Positions 16,687 to 25,077 of a stretch of DNA of 64,000 nucleotides are shown here, piece after piece; positions within the stretch are counted from its first letter, which is position 1; every line of letters starts with the position of its first letter. The notes beneath the pieces are model-generated. The model saw nothing but the letters and a program-made list of their open reading frames with translations, ran no database searches and was not told the DNA's origin. This DNA is from Haliea sp. (GTDB lineage: Bacteria > Pseudomonadota > Gammaproteobacteria > Pseudomonadales > Halieaceae). Made by a program: the position numbers and the translations under genes. Location of the stretch: the NCBI GenBank assembly GCA_016704305.1, contig JADJAL010000010.1:62001-126000 (forward strand). The letters are read 5' to 3'.

Positions 16687-18165
16687 CTAGTGCGGCGGGT
16701 AAAACTGACCGTCGCTTATCTGGTAACGCTCGCCGCAGCACTCCGCGACCATCATGTGCTGCATCAACGTCGGCTCCTCACTGTAGGCGACGGTGCGGTT
16801 CCCGCCCGGCAGATCGAACACGGCCACGGCGCGCCACGGGTCCATGCCCCGGTACAGCACGGTGTAGCCTGCCACCACACCCGCGCCACTGTAGCCTGCC
16901 ACCAGTTCGCAGAGCTCATTCTGCGCGCGCACTTCGTCCGTCACATCGGCACACGCCCAACCATCGACGCCCGGCGTGGCCGACCACAGCGCGCAGGCCT
17001 GCTTGGTCAAGAAGCCGCTGACAGCGGTCACCAGCCCCACCTCCTGCGGATTCTGGCGCAGCAGCTGCGCCATTCTCACGGTTGCCTGGAAAGAAAAATT
17101 GTTCAGCGGCCCGCCGCCAAATGTCATACCACCGGTGACGCTGACATTGCGCAGCGGATCCATGCCAAATTCCTGCAACTGCACTCGCACCGCGTAGGGA
17201 AAGCAGGAATACAGCTCGCACAGGCGAATGTCATTGAAGTTGACGCCGGCCAGCTGCGTCGCAACCTGTCCGGCGATGCGAAAGCCCGGACTGGCACCCA
17301 GGTCCTTGCGACTGGCCACGACTGACATGAAATTCGATTCGGTAAACGCGCGTGGGAATATCCACTTGCTGCGCTCGATCCCGAGGGATTCAGCAACGCC
17401 TGCTGAACACAGTATCAGTCCTGCCGCCTGGTCGACGTTCCACTGGCTGTTGTGGAGCTTGGTATAAGGGAATGCCAGCATGCGATTGGCGGCGGAATGT
17501 TCGCGGATATGCGCTTCGGACACCACCTCATCAGACCATGCATCCGGATTATCGGCGGCCAGTTCAGACAAGCGTGAATACATGATCGCCATCTGGTCGC
17601 GGTGCTTCTCGACCCCCAGGCCCTGCTTGCAACGCAACGCACTGTCGAGAATCGCGTAATACCCTACCGGCATGCCCAGTCCGGCGGCGGTTTCCACCGT
17701 TGACCACATCTCATCCTCGGGGCGCAGGGTGGTATCCGGGTGTACATCCACCTGCACCGTTTCGACGGCCTGCTGTCCCGCCTTTTCGGCGCAAAGCGCG
17801 CGGTATTTGGCCTCGCCGCCGGTCACGAGCACTATCTGGCTGTCTCCCGCCATGATGCGCTGGCAGGCACGGCTAAGAAGACTCTGCTGCAGGATGCCTA
17901 GTTCGGCCAGCAGCGTCGTTGCCGAACTGGCACCGAGTGCGTCTGCCACCAAACGACCGGGATCGCTGTACCCCCAAATGCTCTTGGGAACCATGATCTC
18001 ATCCGCCTGGAGCAGCAGGTCCGGACATCCGGCATCCGCTGCAGCATCACGCAGGGCTTGCTCCATCAGGGCGATCGGCTCCAGCGCCCGCTGGTAATCG
18101 TCAATCTTCTGCTGAACAGCGGCAACACCCACCAGCACGGGAGTATTAGCGGTGTACTCACCCAT
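16687..18165 (-). CDS. Thiolase-like protein lacking the usual active-site Cys
   Basis: A 492-residue thiolase-fold protein (acetyl-CoA acetyltransferase/SCP-x group). Thiolase features include TPVLVGVAAVQQ, VLVTGGEAKYRA, DIRLCELYSCFPYAVRVQLQ and the SVTGGMTFGGGPLNNFS region. Where catalytic thiolases carry the Cys nucleophile (a CxSG-type loop), this protein reads LGILQQSLLSRACQ, and no obvious GHPxG-type Cys loop is seen at the C terminus. It may therefore be a non-degradative thiolase-like aldolase or accessory protein. The start is ATG 18165 with GGAG about 9 nt before. It overlaps the upstream LLM oxidoreductase gene by 8 bp, so they form an operon. Confidence 0.8.
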   Translation of the reverse strand: MGEYTANTPVLVGVAAVQQKIDDYQRALEPIALMEQALRDAAADAGCPDLLLQADEIMVPKSIWGYSDPGRLVADALGASSATTLLAELGILQQSLLSRACQRIMAGDSQIVLVTGGEAKYRALCAEKAGQQAVETVQVDVHPDTTLRPEDEMWSTVETAAGLGMPVGYYAILDSALRCKQGLGVEKHRDQMAIMYSRLSELAADNPDAWSDEVVSEAHIREHSAANRMLAFPYTKLHNSQWNVDQAAGLILCSAGVAESLGIERSKWIFPRAFTESNFMSVVASRKDLGASPGFRIAGQVATQLAGVNFNDIRLCELYSCFPYAVRVQLQEFGMDPLRNVSVTGGMTFGGGPLNNFSFQATVRMAQLLRQNPQEVGLVTAVSGFLTKQACALWSATPGVDGWACADVTDEVRAQNELCELVAGYSGAGVVAGYTVLYRGMDPWRAVAVFDLPGGNRTVAYSEEPTLMQHMMVAECCGERYQISDGQFYPPH

Positions 18166-19024
18166 GCATGAACTCTCCGGCATACCAGTTCAGCATCGCG
18201 ATTTTCTTCTCCAGCGGCTGGTCGTCCTCCATTTCGTAGACATTGCGAAAGCCGATAATCACATCAGTTACGCCGATACTTTCCAGCTTTTCGATGCCCT
18301 CTTTCGTGAATGCATTCTGCCCGGTGGTAAACACCCTGAATGGCTTGTCGGCTGTGCCGTACTCTGCGCGCAACTGCTGGATGCGGCCGATGTACGCCTC
18401 CAGTTCGGCGAGATTGGCCCCGGCACACATCCAGCCGTCACCGACCTGCGCCGCGCGTTTCAACGCGGGCTCAGTGTGCCCGCCGATCAACAGTGCAGTC
18501 GGCTGGGTTGGCACCGGATTCATCTTGTTAGCCGGCATACGGTGCATTTCCCCGCTGTAGCCAAAGTACTCACCGGTTTCGAGGCCGCGCAGAATGGCGA
18601 TCTGTTCATCGAAGCGTTTGCCGCGCTTGTCCCAGGGGACACCGCAGACCGCAAAATCCTCTTCCCAGGGACTGATGCCGATACCAAAATCAAAGCGGTT
18701 GCCGGACAACACCTGGATACCCTGCACCTGTTTGGCCACGATCGGTGCCTGGCGCACGGCGAGCTTGTAGACGAATGTCGCAAAGCGAATGCGCTCGGTG
18801 ACCGCAGCCATCGCGGCAACCGCAATCAGGCTCTCCACGAACGGCACGCTCTCCAGGAACTCGCGGCTGCCATCCTTGTTATAGGGGTATTTGGAGCTGG
18901 CCTCCTGTGGATAACAGATGCTGTCGGGGATCGCGATGCCGTGGTAACCGGCCTGCTCTGCCGCTTTGGCCAGCGGCAGGTAGTGGTCCGGGTCGCACAT
19001 ACCGACCTGATAACTGAATCTCAT
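18158..19024 (-). CDS. LLM class F420/FMN-dependent oxidoreductase
   Basis: A 288-residue luciferase-like monooxygenase fold protein. The TIM-barrel strands show YHGIAIPDSICYP, RIRFATFVYKLAVRQAP, KQVQGIQVLSGNRFDFGIGI and the PTALLIGGHTEPALKRAAQVGDGW motif typical of F420-dependent or TIGR03619-like members. It is the first gene of a two-gene operon with the thiolase-like gene (8-bp overlap), which suggests joint degradation of a cyclic or lipid substrate. The cofactor (FMN or F420) cannot be decided here. Confidence 0.85.
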   Translation of the reverse strand: MRFSYQVGMCDPDHYLPLAKAAEQAGYHGIAIPDSICYPQEASSKYPYNKDGSREFLESVPFVESLIAVAAMAAVTERIRFATFVYKLAVRQAPIVAKQVQGIQVLSGNRFDFGIGISPWEEDFAVCGVPWDKRGKRFDEQIAILRGLETGEYFGYSGEMHRMPANKMNPVPTQPTALLIGGHTEPALKRAAQVGDGWMCAGANLAELEAYIGRIQQLRAEYGTADKPFRVFTTGQNAFTKEGIEKLESIGVTDVIIGFRNVYEMEDDQPLEKKIAMLNWYAGEFMHG

Positions 19025-19260
19025 CGTTTATCTCCTCAAACCTTTGAATGGGACGTGTTGTGACGGGCTGGAAGCGCATACTCTAGCCCGTAATCACGCC
19101 AATAGCCCGGCCGCCAGGTAATTTTCAGCAGGTGGGCTCACATGCTGAACCCTGAGCGCGCAGCTGCACTGTATACTTTTTATGCGGCCCACTCTGCCAC
19201 AGGCGCACTTTGCGGTACTGCGCCAGACAAGCAACCTACTTTGGTGGTAAAAACCCATCC

Positions 19261-20160
19261 ATGAACGAATCATCCGATACCCCTCAATCTGACACCGGTG
19301 ATCAATCCCGCCGCTTCTTGTTTGAACACGCGGACATCCGCGGCGAAACCGTGCAGCTGGACGAGGCCTACCGTGAAATACTCGCGATTCACCAGTATCC
19401 GGGCGGCGTGCGCCGCCTGCTGGGTGAATTCCTGGCCGCCGCCGTGCTCCTCAGCAGCAATCTCAAGTTTGAAGGCAAGCTGATCCTGCAGGTGCGGTCA
19501 GAGGGCCAGCTTCCGCTATTGATGGTGGAGTGCGACGATACGCTGCAGGTGCGCGGCATCGCCCGCGGCGCCGAGCAGGCGACCTCCGACAATTTTGACC
19601 TGTTACTGCACAATGGGCAGCTCGCTGTGACTATCGACCCCATCAGAGGCCAGCGCTACCAAGGTATTGTACCGCTGCTCCAGGGTTCACTGGCACGCAG
19701 CCTGGACTACTACTTTGAACATTCTGAACAATTGAAGACTCGCATTTGGCTGGCGGCCGATGGCGGGCGGGCGAGCGGCCTGTTGCTGCAACAATTGCCG
19801 GCACAGCTCACCCAGGATGATGCACAGCGGCGAGAGCAATGGGACCATGTGTGCGCCCTCGCAACAACAGTGAAAGGCGCCGAATTGCTCACTGTTCCGT
19901 GTGAAAACCTCGTGCACCGGCTGTACCATGAGGACCCCGTGCGCCTGTTCGAGCCCACCGGCGTCCGTTTTCAGTGCAGCTGTTCGCGCGTGCGCACCCG
20001 CAACGCCTTGTCCACGCTCGGTGCCCCGGAAATCCTTGAATTGCTGGATGAGCAGGGCAGTATTACCATGGAGTGCGAGTTCTGCAATCAGGGCTATCGC
20101 TTTGAGCGCAGCGACCTGGCGGACGTTTTGGAAGGCGATTCCGGCAAAACTTTACACTGA
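19261..20160 (+). CDS. hslO: Redox-regulated chaperone Hsp33
   Basis: A 299-residue protein with full Hsp33 layout. The N-terminal domain contains GEFLAAAVLLSSNLKFEGKL and TIDPIRGQRYQGIVPL. The C-terminal zinc switch has the CxC (FQCSCSR) and CxxC (MECEFCNQGY) pairs that bind zinc when reduced and form disulfides under oxidative stress, which activates holdase function. ATG 19261 is used; an upstream start at 19210 adds 17 residues outside the family. As in many gammaproteobacteria it precedes pckA on the same strand. Confidence 0.96.
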   Translation: MNESSDTPQSDTGDQSRRFLFEHADIRGETVQLDEAYREILAIHQYPGGVRRLLGEFLAAAVLLSSNLKFEGKLILQVRSEGQLPLLMVECDDTLQVRGIARGAEQATSDNFDLLLHNGQLAVTIDPIRGQRYQGIVPLLQGSLARSLDYYFEHSEQLKTRIWLAADGGRASGLLLQQLPAQLTQDDAQRREQWDHVCALATTVKGAELLTVPCENLVHRLYHEDPVRLFEPTGVRFQCSCSRVRTRNALSTLGAPEILELLDEQGSITMECEFCNQGYRFERSDLADVLEGDSGKTLH

Positions 20161-20202
20161 TCACATCTTCGCCGGAATTCACCGGATTTGAACGCAATAT
20201 AT

Positions 20203-20231
20203 TTCGCAAAATCCACTGCTTCTGACATAAT
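20203..20231 (+). promoter_or_regulatory. Probable pckA promoter
   Basis: -35 TTCGCA (20203-20208), 17-bp spacer, -10 CATAAT (20226-20231), about 70 bp upstream of pckA and after the hslO stop. Each hexamer matches consensus at 4-5 of 6 positions. Confidence 0.5.
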
Positions 20232-20304
20232 CACGGCCCCTTGAAGCCCGAAAAGTGGCGCAGAGATCCCATCAGGCCTGCGCTTAATAACGACAGGACA
20301 TACC

Positions 20305-21864
20305 ATGACCCTAGACATTCAAGCCGCCCAGGTTTACACCAATCTGGCAACTCCCAAACTGGTTGAAGAATCATTAAAGCGGGGCGAGGGCATACTGTCC
20401 GACACTGGCGCCCTGCTGGTAACCACTGGTCACCGCACCGGCCGCTCGCCCGCTGACCGCTTCATCGTCAAGGAACCGAGCACCGAGGACAGCATCGACT
20501 GGGGCAGCGTCAACCGTCCCTTCGACAGCGACAAATTCGATGCCCTGTGGGATCACGTCCAGTCCTACCTGGCGATCCGTGACAAATTTGTCACCCACCT
20601 TCACGTCGGCGAGCACAGCGACCACTATCTGCCGGTAAAAGTCACCACGGAAACCGCCTGGCAGTCGCTGTTTGGCCAAAACATGTTCATCCGCCCCAAA
20701 ACCTATAACGCCGGTCGCAAGCCGGAGTGGAACATCCTCAATGTGCCGGGTTTCGAGTGCTTGCCTGAACGCGACGGCACCAACTCGGACGGCGTCGTCA
20801 TCATCAACTTCGCGCAGCGCAAGGTATTGCTTGCCGGCATGCGCTACGCCGGCGAAATGAAGAAATCCATGTTCTCGGTACAGAATTTCCTGTTGCCGGA
20901 GAAAGACGTGATGCCGATGCACTGCAGCGCCAACGTCGGCGAGGACGGCAGCACCACGTTGTTCTTCGGCTTGTCCGGGACGGGTAAAACCACCCTGTCA
21001 GCCGACCCCGAGCGCTACCTGATCGGAGACGATGAACACGGCTGGGCCAAGGGCTCGGTGTTCAACCTGGAAGGTGGCTGCTACGCCAAGACCATCGACC
21101 TCAGCCAGAAAAATGAGCCCGTGATCTGGGATGCCATCCGCTTTGGCGCAATCATCGAAAACGTGGTCCTCGACGACAACCGCCATGCCGACTACAGCGA
21201 CACCAGCCTCACGGAAAATGGCCGCTGTTGCTACCCGCTGGAACACGTTGAAAAACGCACCGAGACCAACAGCGGCGGGGAACCCAAGTGCGTGATCTTC
21301 CTCACCTGTGACGTGTCGGGCGTGCTGCCTCCCGTCTCCATCCTGTCAAAAGAAGCTGCCGCCTTCCATTTTCTCAGCGGGTATACCGCGCGCGTGGGCT
21401 CTACAGAACTGGGCGCAGCAGCCGGCATCCACCCGACTTTCTCCACCTGTTTTGGCGCCCCCTTCATGCCGCGCCCGGCCAGCGACTATGCCGAACTGCT
21501 GATGAAACGCATCGAGGACTTCGACAGCCACGTGTATCTGGTGAACACGGGTTGGATCGGCGGCGCAGGCGGCCCGGGGGGAAGCGGATCACGGTTCCCG
21601 ATTCCGGTGACGCGCGCAGTGGTCAACGCCTGCCAGAGCGGCGTTTTGCTGAACGCCCCTACCACGCACCTCGAGACTCTCAATCTGGTGTTCCCCACGG
21701 AAATCCCCGGTGTCGATGCGCAATACGTCGATCCGCGCAAGGGCTGGGGAAGCGAAGCCGCGTACGAGGAGCAGGCGCGCAAATTGGCCAGCTTGTTTGC
21801 GGAAAACATCAAGAAATTCAAAGCATCTGACGCGATTGTGGCGGCCGGCCCCAAAGCCGGTTAA
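20305..21864 (+). CDS. pckA: Phosphoenolpyruvate carboxykinase (ATP)
   Basis: A 519-residue ATP-dependent PEPCK. Characteristic segments: GHRTGRSPADRFIV (substrate loop), MHCSANVGEDGSTTLFFGLS with the P-loop GLSGTGKTTLS, the metal site in LIGDDEHGW, and NTGWIGGAGGPGGSGSRFP near the C terminus. It converts oxaloacetate plus ATP to phosphoenolpyruvate, the first gluconeogenic step, in the cytoplasm. A likely promoter lies in the 144-bp gap after hslO and a strong terminator follows. Length is slightly shorter than E. coli PckA (540), within family range. Confidence 0.98.
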   Translation: MTLDIQAAQVYTNLATPKLVEESLKRGEGILSDTGALLVTTGHRTGRSPADRFIVKEPSTEDSIDWGSVNRPFDSDKFDALWDHVQSYLAIRDKFVTHLHVGEHSDHYLPVKVTTETAWQSLFGQNMFIRPKTYNAGRKPEWNILNVPGFECLPERDGTNSDGVVIINFAQRKVLLAGMRYAGEMKKSMFSVQNFLLPEKDVMPMHCSANVGEDGSTTLFFGLSGTGKTTLSADPERYLIGDDEHGWAKGSVFNLEGGCYAKTIDLSQKNEPVIWDAIRFGAIIENVVLDDNRHADYSDTSLTENGRCCYPLEHVEKRTETNSGGEPKCVIFLTCDVSGVLPPVSILSKEAAAFHFLSGYTARVGSTELGAAAGIHPTFSTCFGAPFMPRPASDYAELLMKRIEDFDSHVYLVNTGWIGGAGGPGGSGSRFPIPVTRAVVNACQSGVLLNAPTTHLETLNLVFPTEIPGVDAQYVDPRKGWGSEAAYEEQARKLASLFAENIKKFKASDAIVAAGPKAG

Positions 21865-21883
21865 GCCGTTGTCCTGACGGACC

Positions 21884-21911
21884 AAAGGCCCGCACTGCTG
21901 CGGGCCTTCTT
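21884..21911 (+). terminator. pckA rho-independent terminator
   Basis: Stem AAGGCCCGCA pairs with TGCGGGCCTT around loop CTGC, followed by CTT. It lies 20 nt after the stop codon. The T tract is short but the stem is strong. Confidence 0.8.
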
Positions 21912-22035
21912 CCCACGCCCCTCCGGGCAAATAAGTCACCTTTTTCTAGTATGTTTATTCTAATTCTTTCCCGTAATCTCGCTCCGAACTGGTGGGGTAG
22001 CCCACCGAACACGACGATACACCAGGAGAGAACCC

Positions 22036-22491
22036 ATGGCAGAAGCAACCAGCACAGCACCGAAAACCGCACGCAAGAGCGCTCCCAAGAGCAAGAAGCC
22101 CGCAGTCAAGCGCAAGCCTGTCACCAAGCGTGCTCCCGCTAAAAAATCCGCGCCGGACTTCGCAGCGAACGCCCAGGAAACTGGTCGCAATGTTTTCCTG
22201 GCTGGCCTCGGCGTCTATGGCAAGGCCTATGACGAGGCGCAGGAACAACTGAACAGCCTGCAAAAGCGAATGGAAGCGCGGCGCAAGAAAGCCGACAAAA
22301 TGTACAAAGAGCTGGTCAAGCGTGGCGAGAAAGTGGAAAAAGACGCGAAAGTCGCGATCAAGGACATCGACCTGCCCAAGCTGGAACTGGACTCACTGAC
22401 CGACCGCAAAAAGCTGCAGGCGCAACTGAAAAAAGCGAAAGCGCGTTTTGCTGACCTGAAAGATTCGATTCGCATGAAGTCTGCTGCCTGA
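22036..22491 (+). CDS. Phasin (PHA granule-associated protein, PhaI/PhaF family)
   Basis: A 151-residue phasin of the Pseudomonas PhaF/PhaI type. Residues 1-40 are a very basic Ala/Lys/Pro-rich, histone-like segment. The conserved core begins TGRNVFLAGLGVYGKAYDEA, followed by a long amphipathic helix rich in Lys and Glu. Phasins coat polyhydroxyalkanoate granules; basic tails may tether them to the nucleoid. A second phasin gene lies 148 bp downstream behind a terminator. The basic region is N-terminal here rather than C-terminal as in PhaF, which is somewhat unusual. Confidence 0.85.
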   Translation: MAEATSTAPKTARKSAPKSKKPAVKRKPVTKRAPAKKSAPDFAANAQETGRNVFLAGLGVYGKAYDEAQEQLNSLQKRMEARRKKADKMYKELVKRGEKVEKDAKVAIKDIDLPKLELDSLTDRKKLQAQLKKAKARFADLKDSIRMKSAA

Positions 22492-22540
22492 GCAGAACCC
22501 ATCCAGGACTGAATACCCCTGCCAGCCAGGGACTTTTTTG

Positions 22541-22565
22541 GGGCTACTCTGTAGCCCTTTTTTTT
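22541..22565 (+). terminator. Rho-independent terminator between the phasin genes
   Basis: GGGCTAC-TCT-GTAGCCC hairpin (22541-22557) followed by eight T residues. It separates the two phasin genes and may reduce read-through into the second. Confidence 0.88.
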
Positions 22566-22639
22566 GTCCATCAATCTGCTTTAATAGGCGAACCTGTCGC
22601 GCCGCTCGTTTCAGGCCTCGCATAAGGAAGGCAATCCGC

Positions 22640-23185
22640 ATGACCCAGAAAAATGACAGTGATACGAAAGACCGCGACAAAAAAGACAAGGTCAGCGACA
22701 AGGCCAGTGAAATTGCCAAGAATATCTGGCTGGCGGGCGTAGGCGCCTACGGCAGGGCTGTCGAGGAAGCACAGGACAGGCTGGAAAAAGCGATGGAACC
22801 GCCCAAATTGTTTCGCGACCTGGTCAAGGCGGGCACTGCGCTGGAGGAAGGCGCAAGGGAGAGTACAGTATCGGCTCGACAATCCGTCGAGGAGCGCATC
22901 AATCGCGTGCGCGAAAACTTCCACAACCAGCGACCGGCACGCATGGAAGACCTTGCTGCCCTGCACAAAAAAGTCGATCAACTTACCCGCAAAGTCGACA
23001 AATTGAGCAAGGCACTGGCGGCACAGGGCGCAGGAAAACTCCCGGCGGCTTCGCGACAATCCGCGAGCAAGTCGAGTCCTGCTCGCCGATCGGTCGGCAA
23101 GCCGAAAGCCCCCACCGCAAAGGCCGCGCGAAAACGGGCAGCGGGCAAATCGGCAACTTCCCGCAGGAAACCCGTCGCGAGCTAA
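22640..23185 (+). CDS. Phasin with basic Ala/Lys/Pro C-terminal tail (PhaF-like)
   Basis: A 181-residue phasin. After a charged N terminus, the conserved IAKNIWLAGVGAYGRAVEEA starts the granule-binding helix; LHKKVDQLTRKVDKLSKAL looks like a short coiled coil for oligomerisation. The C-terminal 55 residues are extremely basic (KPKAPTAKAARKRAAGKSAT), as in PhaF, whose tail binds DNA and helps segregate granules. ATG 22640 with AAGGAAG upstream is clear; longer upstream frames run into the terminator. It is 24 bp from the PhaD-like gene, so they are probably co-transcribed. Confidence 0.85.
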   Translation: MTQKNDSDTKDRDKKDKVSDKASEIAKNIWLAGVGAYGRAVEEAQDRLEKAMEPPKLFRDLVKAGTALEEGARESTVSARQSVEERINRVRENFHNQRPARMEDLAALHKKVDQLTRKVDKLSKALAAQGAGKLPAASRQSASKSSPARRSVGKPKAPTAKAARKRAAGKSATSRRKPVAS

Positions 23186-23209
23186 CGCAAGGACTGACGC
23201 GCCAACTGC

Positions 23210-23878
23210 ATGAAAACCCGGGACCGCATTCTCCACACGAGCCTGGCGCTATTCAATGAGGAGGGCGAGGCCACCACCACCACCATCGACATCGCCAACG
23301 AACTGAACATCAGCCCCGGCAATCTCTACTACCATTTCAAAGGCAAGGACCAGATCATCGCCGAGCTGTTCCAGCAGTACGAACAGGCCATGCGGCACAC
23401 CCTGACCGCGCCACTTGAACGACCGCTGAGCAGCGATCGCAGCACTACGGAGGAGAACTGGTATTTCCTGTATGTGGTGATCGAGGAGATGTATCAATAC
23501 CGCTTCCTGTACCACAATCTCGACAATCTCCTGCACCGCTACCCGGACATCAAACGCGGCTTCAAGCGGCTGCTGCAACTGAAACGCGCTGCACTGTATG
23601 CAATTTGCCAGACGCTGCTACAACAGGATGTCATCGACGCCAAAGACCAGCAATTGCTCGGCCTGGCCGACAACATGACGCTCAACCTGACCTTCTGGTT
23701 CAGCTACGAAGCGCTGGTGCATGACAACCGCCCACCGCAGGTCACCATCCACCAGGGTGTGTTGCAGTTGCTAACCATGGTGGCTCCCTACCTCGGTGAT
23801 GAGGAGCTCAGCTTCTACCATCACTGTGAAAGCATCTATATCACTATGGTTGCGGAGTCCGGCCAGGGTTCACGTTGA
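23210..23878 (+). CDS. phaD: TetR family regulator, PhaD-like
   Basis: A 222-residue TetR protein. The N-terminal helix-turn-helix reads ATTTTIDIANELNISPGNLY followed by YHFKGKDQIIAELF. The C-terminal domain fits TetR_C of the PhaD-type regulators that control phasin genes in Pseudomonas in response to an acyl-CoA-like ligand. Position right after two phasin genes supports this. No PHA synthase or depolymerase lies in the window. The stop overlaps the convergent methyltransferase gene by 9 bp. Family is firm; the phaD name is by context and similarity. Confidence 0.75.
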   Translation: MKTRDRILHTSLALFNEEGEATTTTIDIANELNISPGNLYYHFKGKDQIIAELFQQYEQAMRHTLTAPLERPLSSDRSTTEENWYFLYVVIEEMYQYRFLYHNLDNLLHRYPDIKRGFKRLLQLKRAALYAICQTLLQQDVIDAKDQQLLGLADNMTLNLTFWFSYEALVHDNRPPQVTIHQGVLQLLTMVAPYLGDEELSFYHHCESIYITMVAESGQGSR

Positions 23879-24526
23879 TTCGCCACGCCGCAGCAGGATC
23901 ACGTCCGCGCCGAGAATCTCCAGGCTGGCGTCATGCTCCCGTGCCCACCAACGCCAGGTGTCCGCGCTGAAGAAACACACATGCGTGGGATCGTTCTTGT
24001 AGTGCCAGTTGGCGAACGCCGTTTGATCACTCACCAACTTGGTCATGATGCCCAGCCACCCGCCGGGCTGCAGCAGCGACCACAAGCGCTCCAGTTCATG
24101 TCCCGGCTGGTGCAAATGTTCAACCACCTCCGTGGCACTGATAAATGCGTAGCGCCTCGCCTGCAGCACACTGTCATCCGGGTAGAAGAAACGGTCGTAC
24201 AGCGCGACGTCGAATCCAGCTTCACGCAGCATATGGGCGAGAGCCGGCCCCGGGCCACAACCGAAGTCCAGCCCTTGGGCGCCCGGGGCCAACCTTGCAA
24301 TCAGGGGAAGCGCCAGCCGCGACAGGAACTGGCGATAGCCCGCATCCCCAACATCGTTCTGATGGCAGTTGTACTGCGCAAGCTCCGCCTCCGGCGTCAA
24401 ATACCAGCCAGGCGGCACAAACACCAGGCAGCAGGTACCACACTGGCGATACGGACGGCGACGATCCTGGTGATAGGGCGCTAGCGCATTGCCCGCGCAC
24501 AACGGGCAGTGCGTTTCAACGGTCAT
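23870..24526 (-). CDS. Class I SAM-dependent methyltransferase with N-terminal zinc-ribbon-like motif
   Basis: A 218-residue protein. The N terminus has CPLC (residues 7-10) and CGTCC (29-33), a likely zinc ribbon, as in the methyltransferase subfamily linked to small-molecule or tRNA modification. SAM-binding motif I is GLDFGCGPGPALAHML (about 86-101), followed by ATEVVEHLHQPGHELERLW and LQPGGWLGIMTKL, the usual methyltransferase 11/23 pattern. The substrate is unknown. It is convergent with the PhaD-like gene (9-bp overlap) and divergent from the peroxiredoxin locus 50 bp away. Confidence 0.82.
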   Translation of the reverse strand: MTVETHCPLCAGNALAPYHQDRRRPYRQCGTCCLVFVPPGWYLTPEAELAQYNCHQNDVGDAGYRQFLSRLALPLIARLAPGAQGLDFGCGPGPALAHMLREAGFDVALYDRFFYPDDSVLQARRYAFISATEVVEHLHQPGHELERLWSLLQPGGWLGIMTKLVSDQTAFANWHYKNDPTHVCFFSADTWRWWAREHDASLEILGADVILLRRGEST

Positions 24527-24576
24527 CTGTTATTATCCCACTGCATTTTCGTCTGGCTTACTTCAAGGAGCGTAAC

Positions 24577-25057
24577 ATGACCATTAAAACCGGCGACAAA
24601 ATTCCTGCCTGCACACTGAAAACCATGGGCGAGAAGGGCCCAGTCGATATCGCCACCAAGGATATTTTCGACGGCAAGAAAGTCGTGCTGTTCGCGGTGC
24701 CCGGCGCGTTTACACCCGGTTGCAGCATGACCCACCTGCCCGGCTATGTGGTGAATGCCGACAAGATCAAGGCCAAGGGCGTGGATACCATCGTCTGCCT
24801 GTCCGTCAACGATGCGTTCGTGATGGGCGCCTGGGGCAAGGCGCAGAATGCCGAGGAACTGCTGATGCTGGCCGCCGGCAACGGCGAGTTCACCGGCAGC
24901 ACTGGGCCTGGAACTGGACGGTCGCGGCTTTGGCCTCGGCATGCGCAGCCAGCGTTTTGCGATGGTCGTGGACAACGGCACGGTGACGCACCTGAATGTG
25001 GAAGCAGGCCCCGGCGTGGACGTCAGCTCTGCCGAAACCATACTGGCACTGCTGTAG
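24577..25057 (+). pseudogene. Peroxiredoxin (Prx5/AhpE-like redoxin) with a +1 frameshift
   Basis: Start ATG 24577 with AAGGAG 8 nt upstream. The first part is a normal atypical 2-Cys/Prx5-type peroxiredoxin: FAVPGAFTPGCSMTHLPGY carries the peroxidatic Cys, then VCLSVNDAFVMGAWGKAQ. After GNGEFTG the frame breaks: the expected family ending (LGLELDGRGFGLGMRSQRF, then VDVSSAETILALL and stop TAG 25055) lies in the +1 frame. One extra base near 24895-24902 restores a protein of about 160 residues. In the original frame the protein instead runs on for over 200 foreign residues. It is a real pseudogene or an assembly error. Intact, it would reduce peroxides using thiols. Confidence 0.82.
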
Positions 25058-25077
25058 TCGCACAGCCCGCTCGCCGT

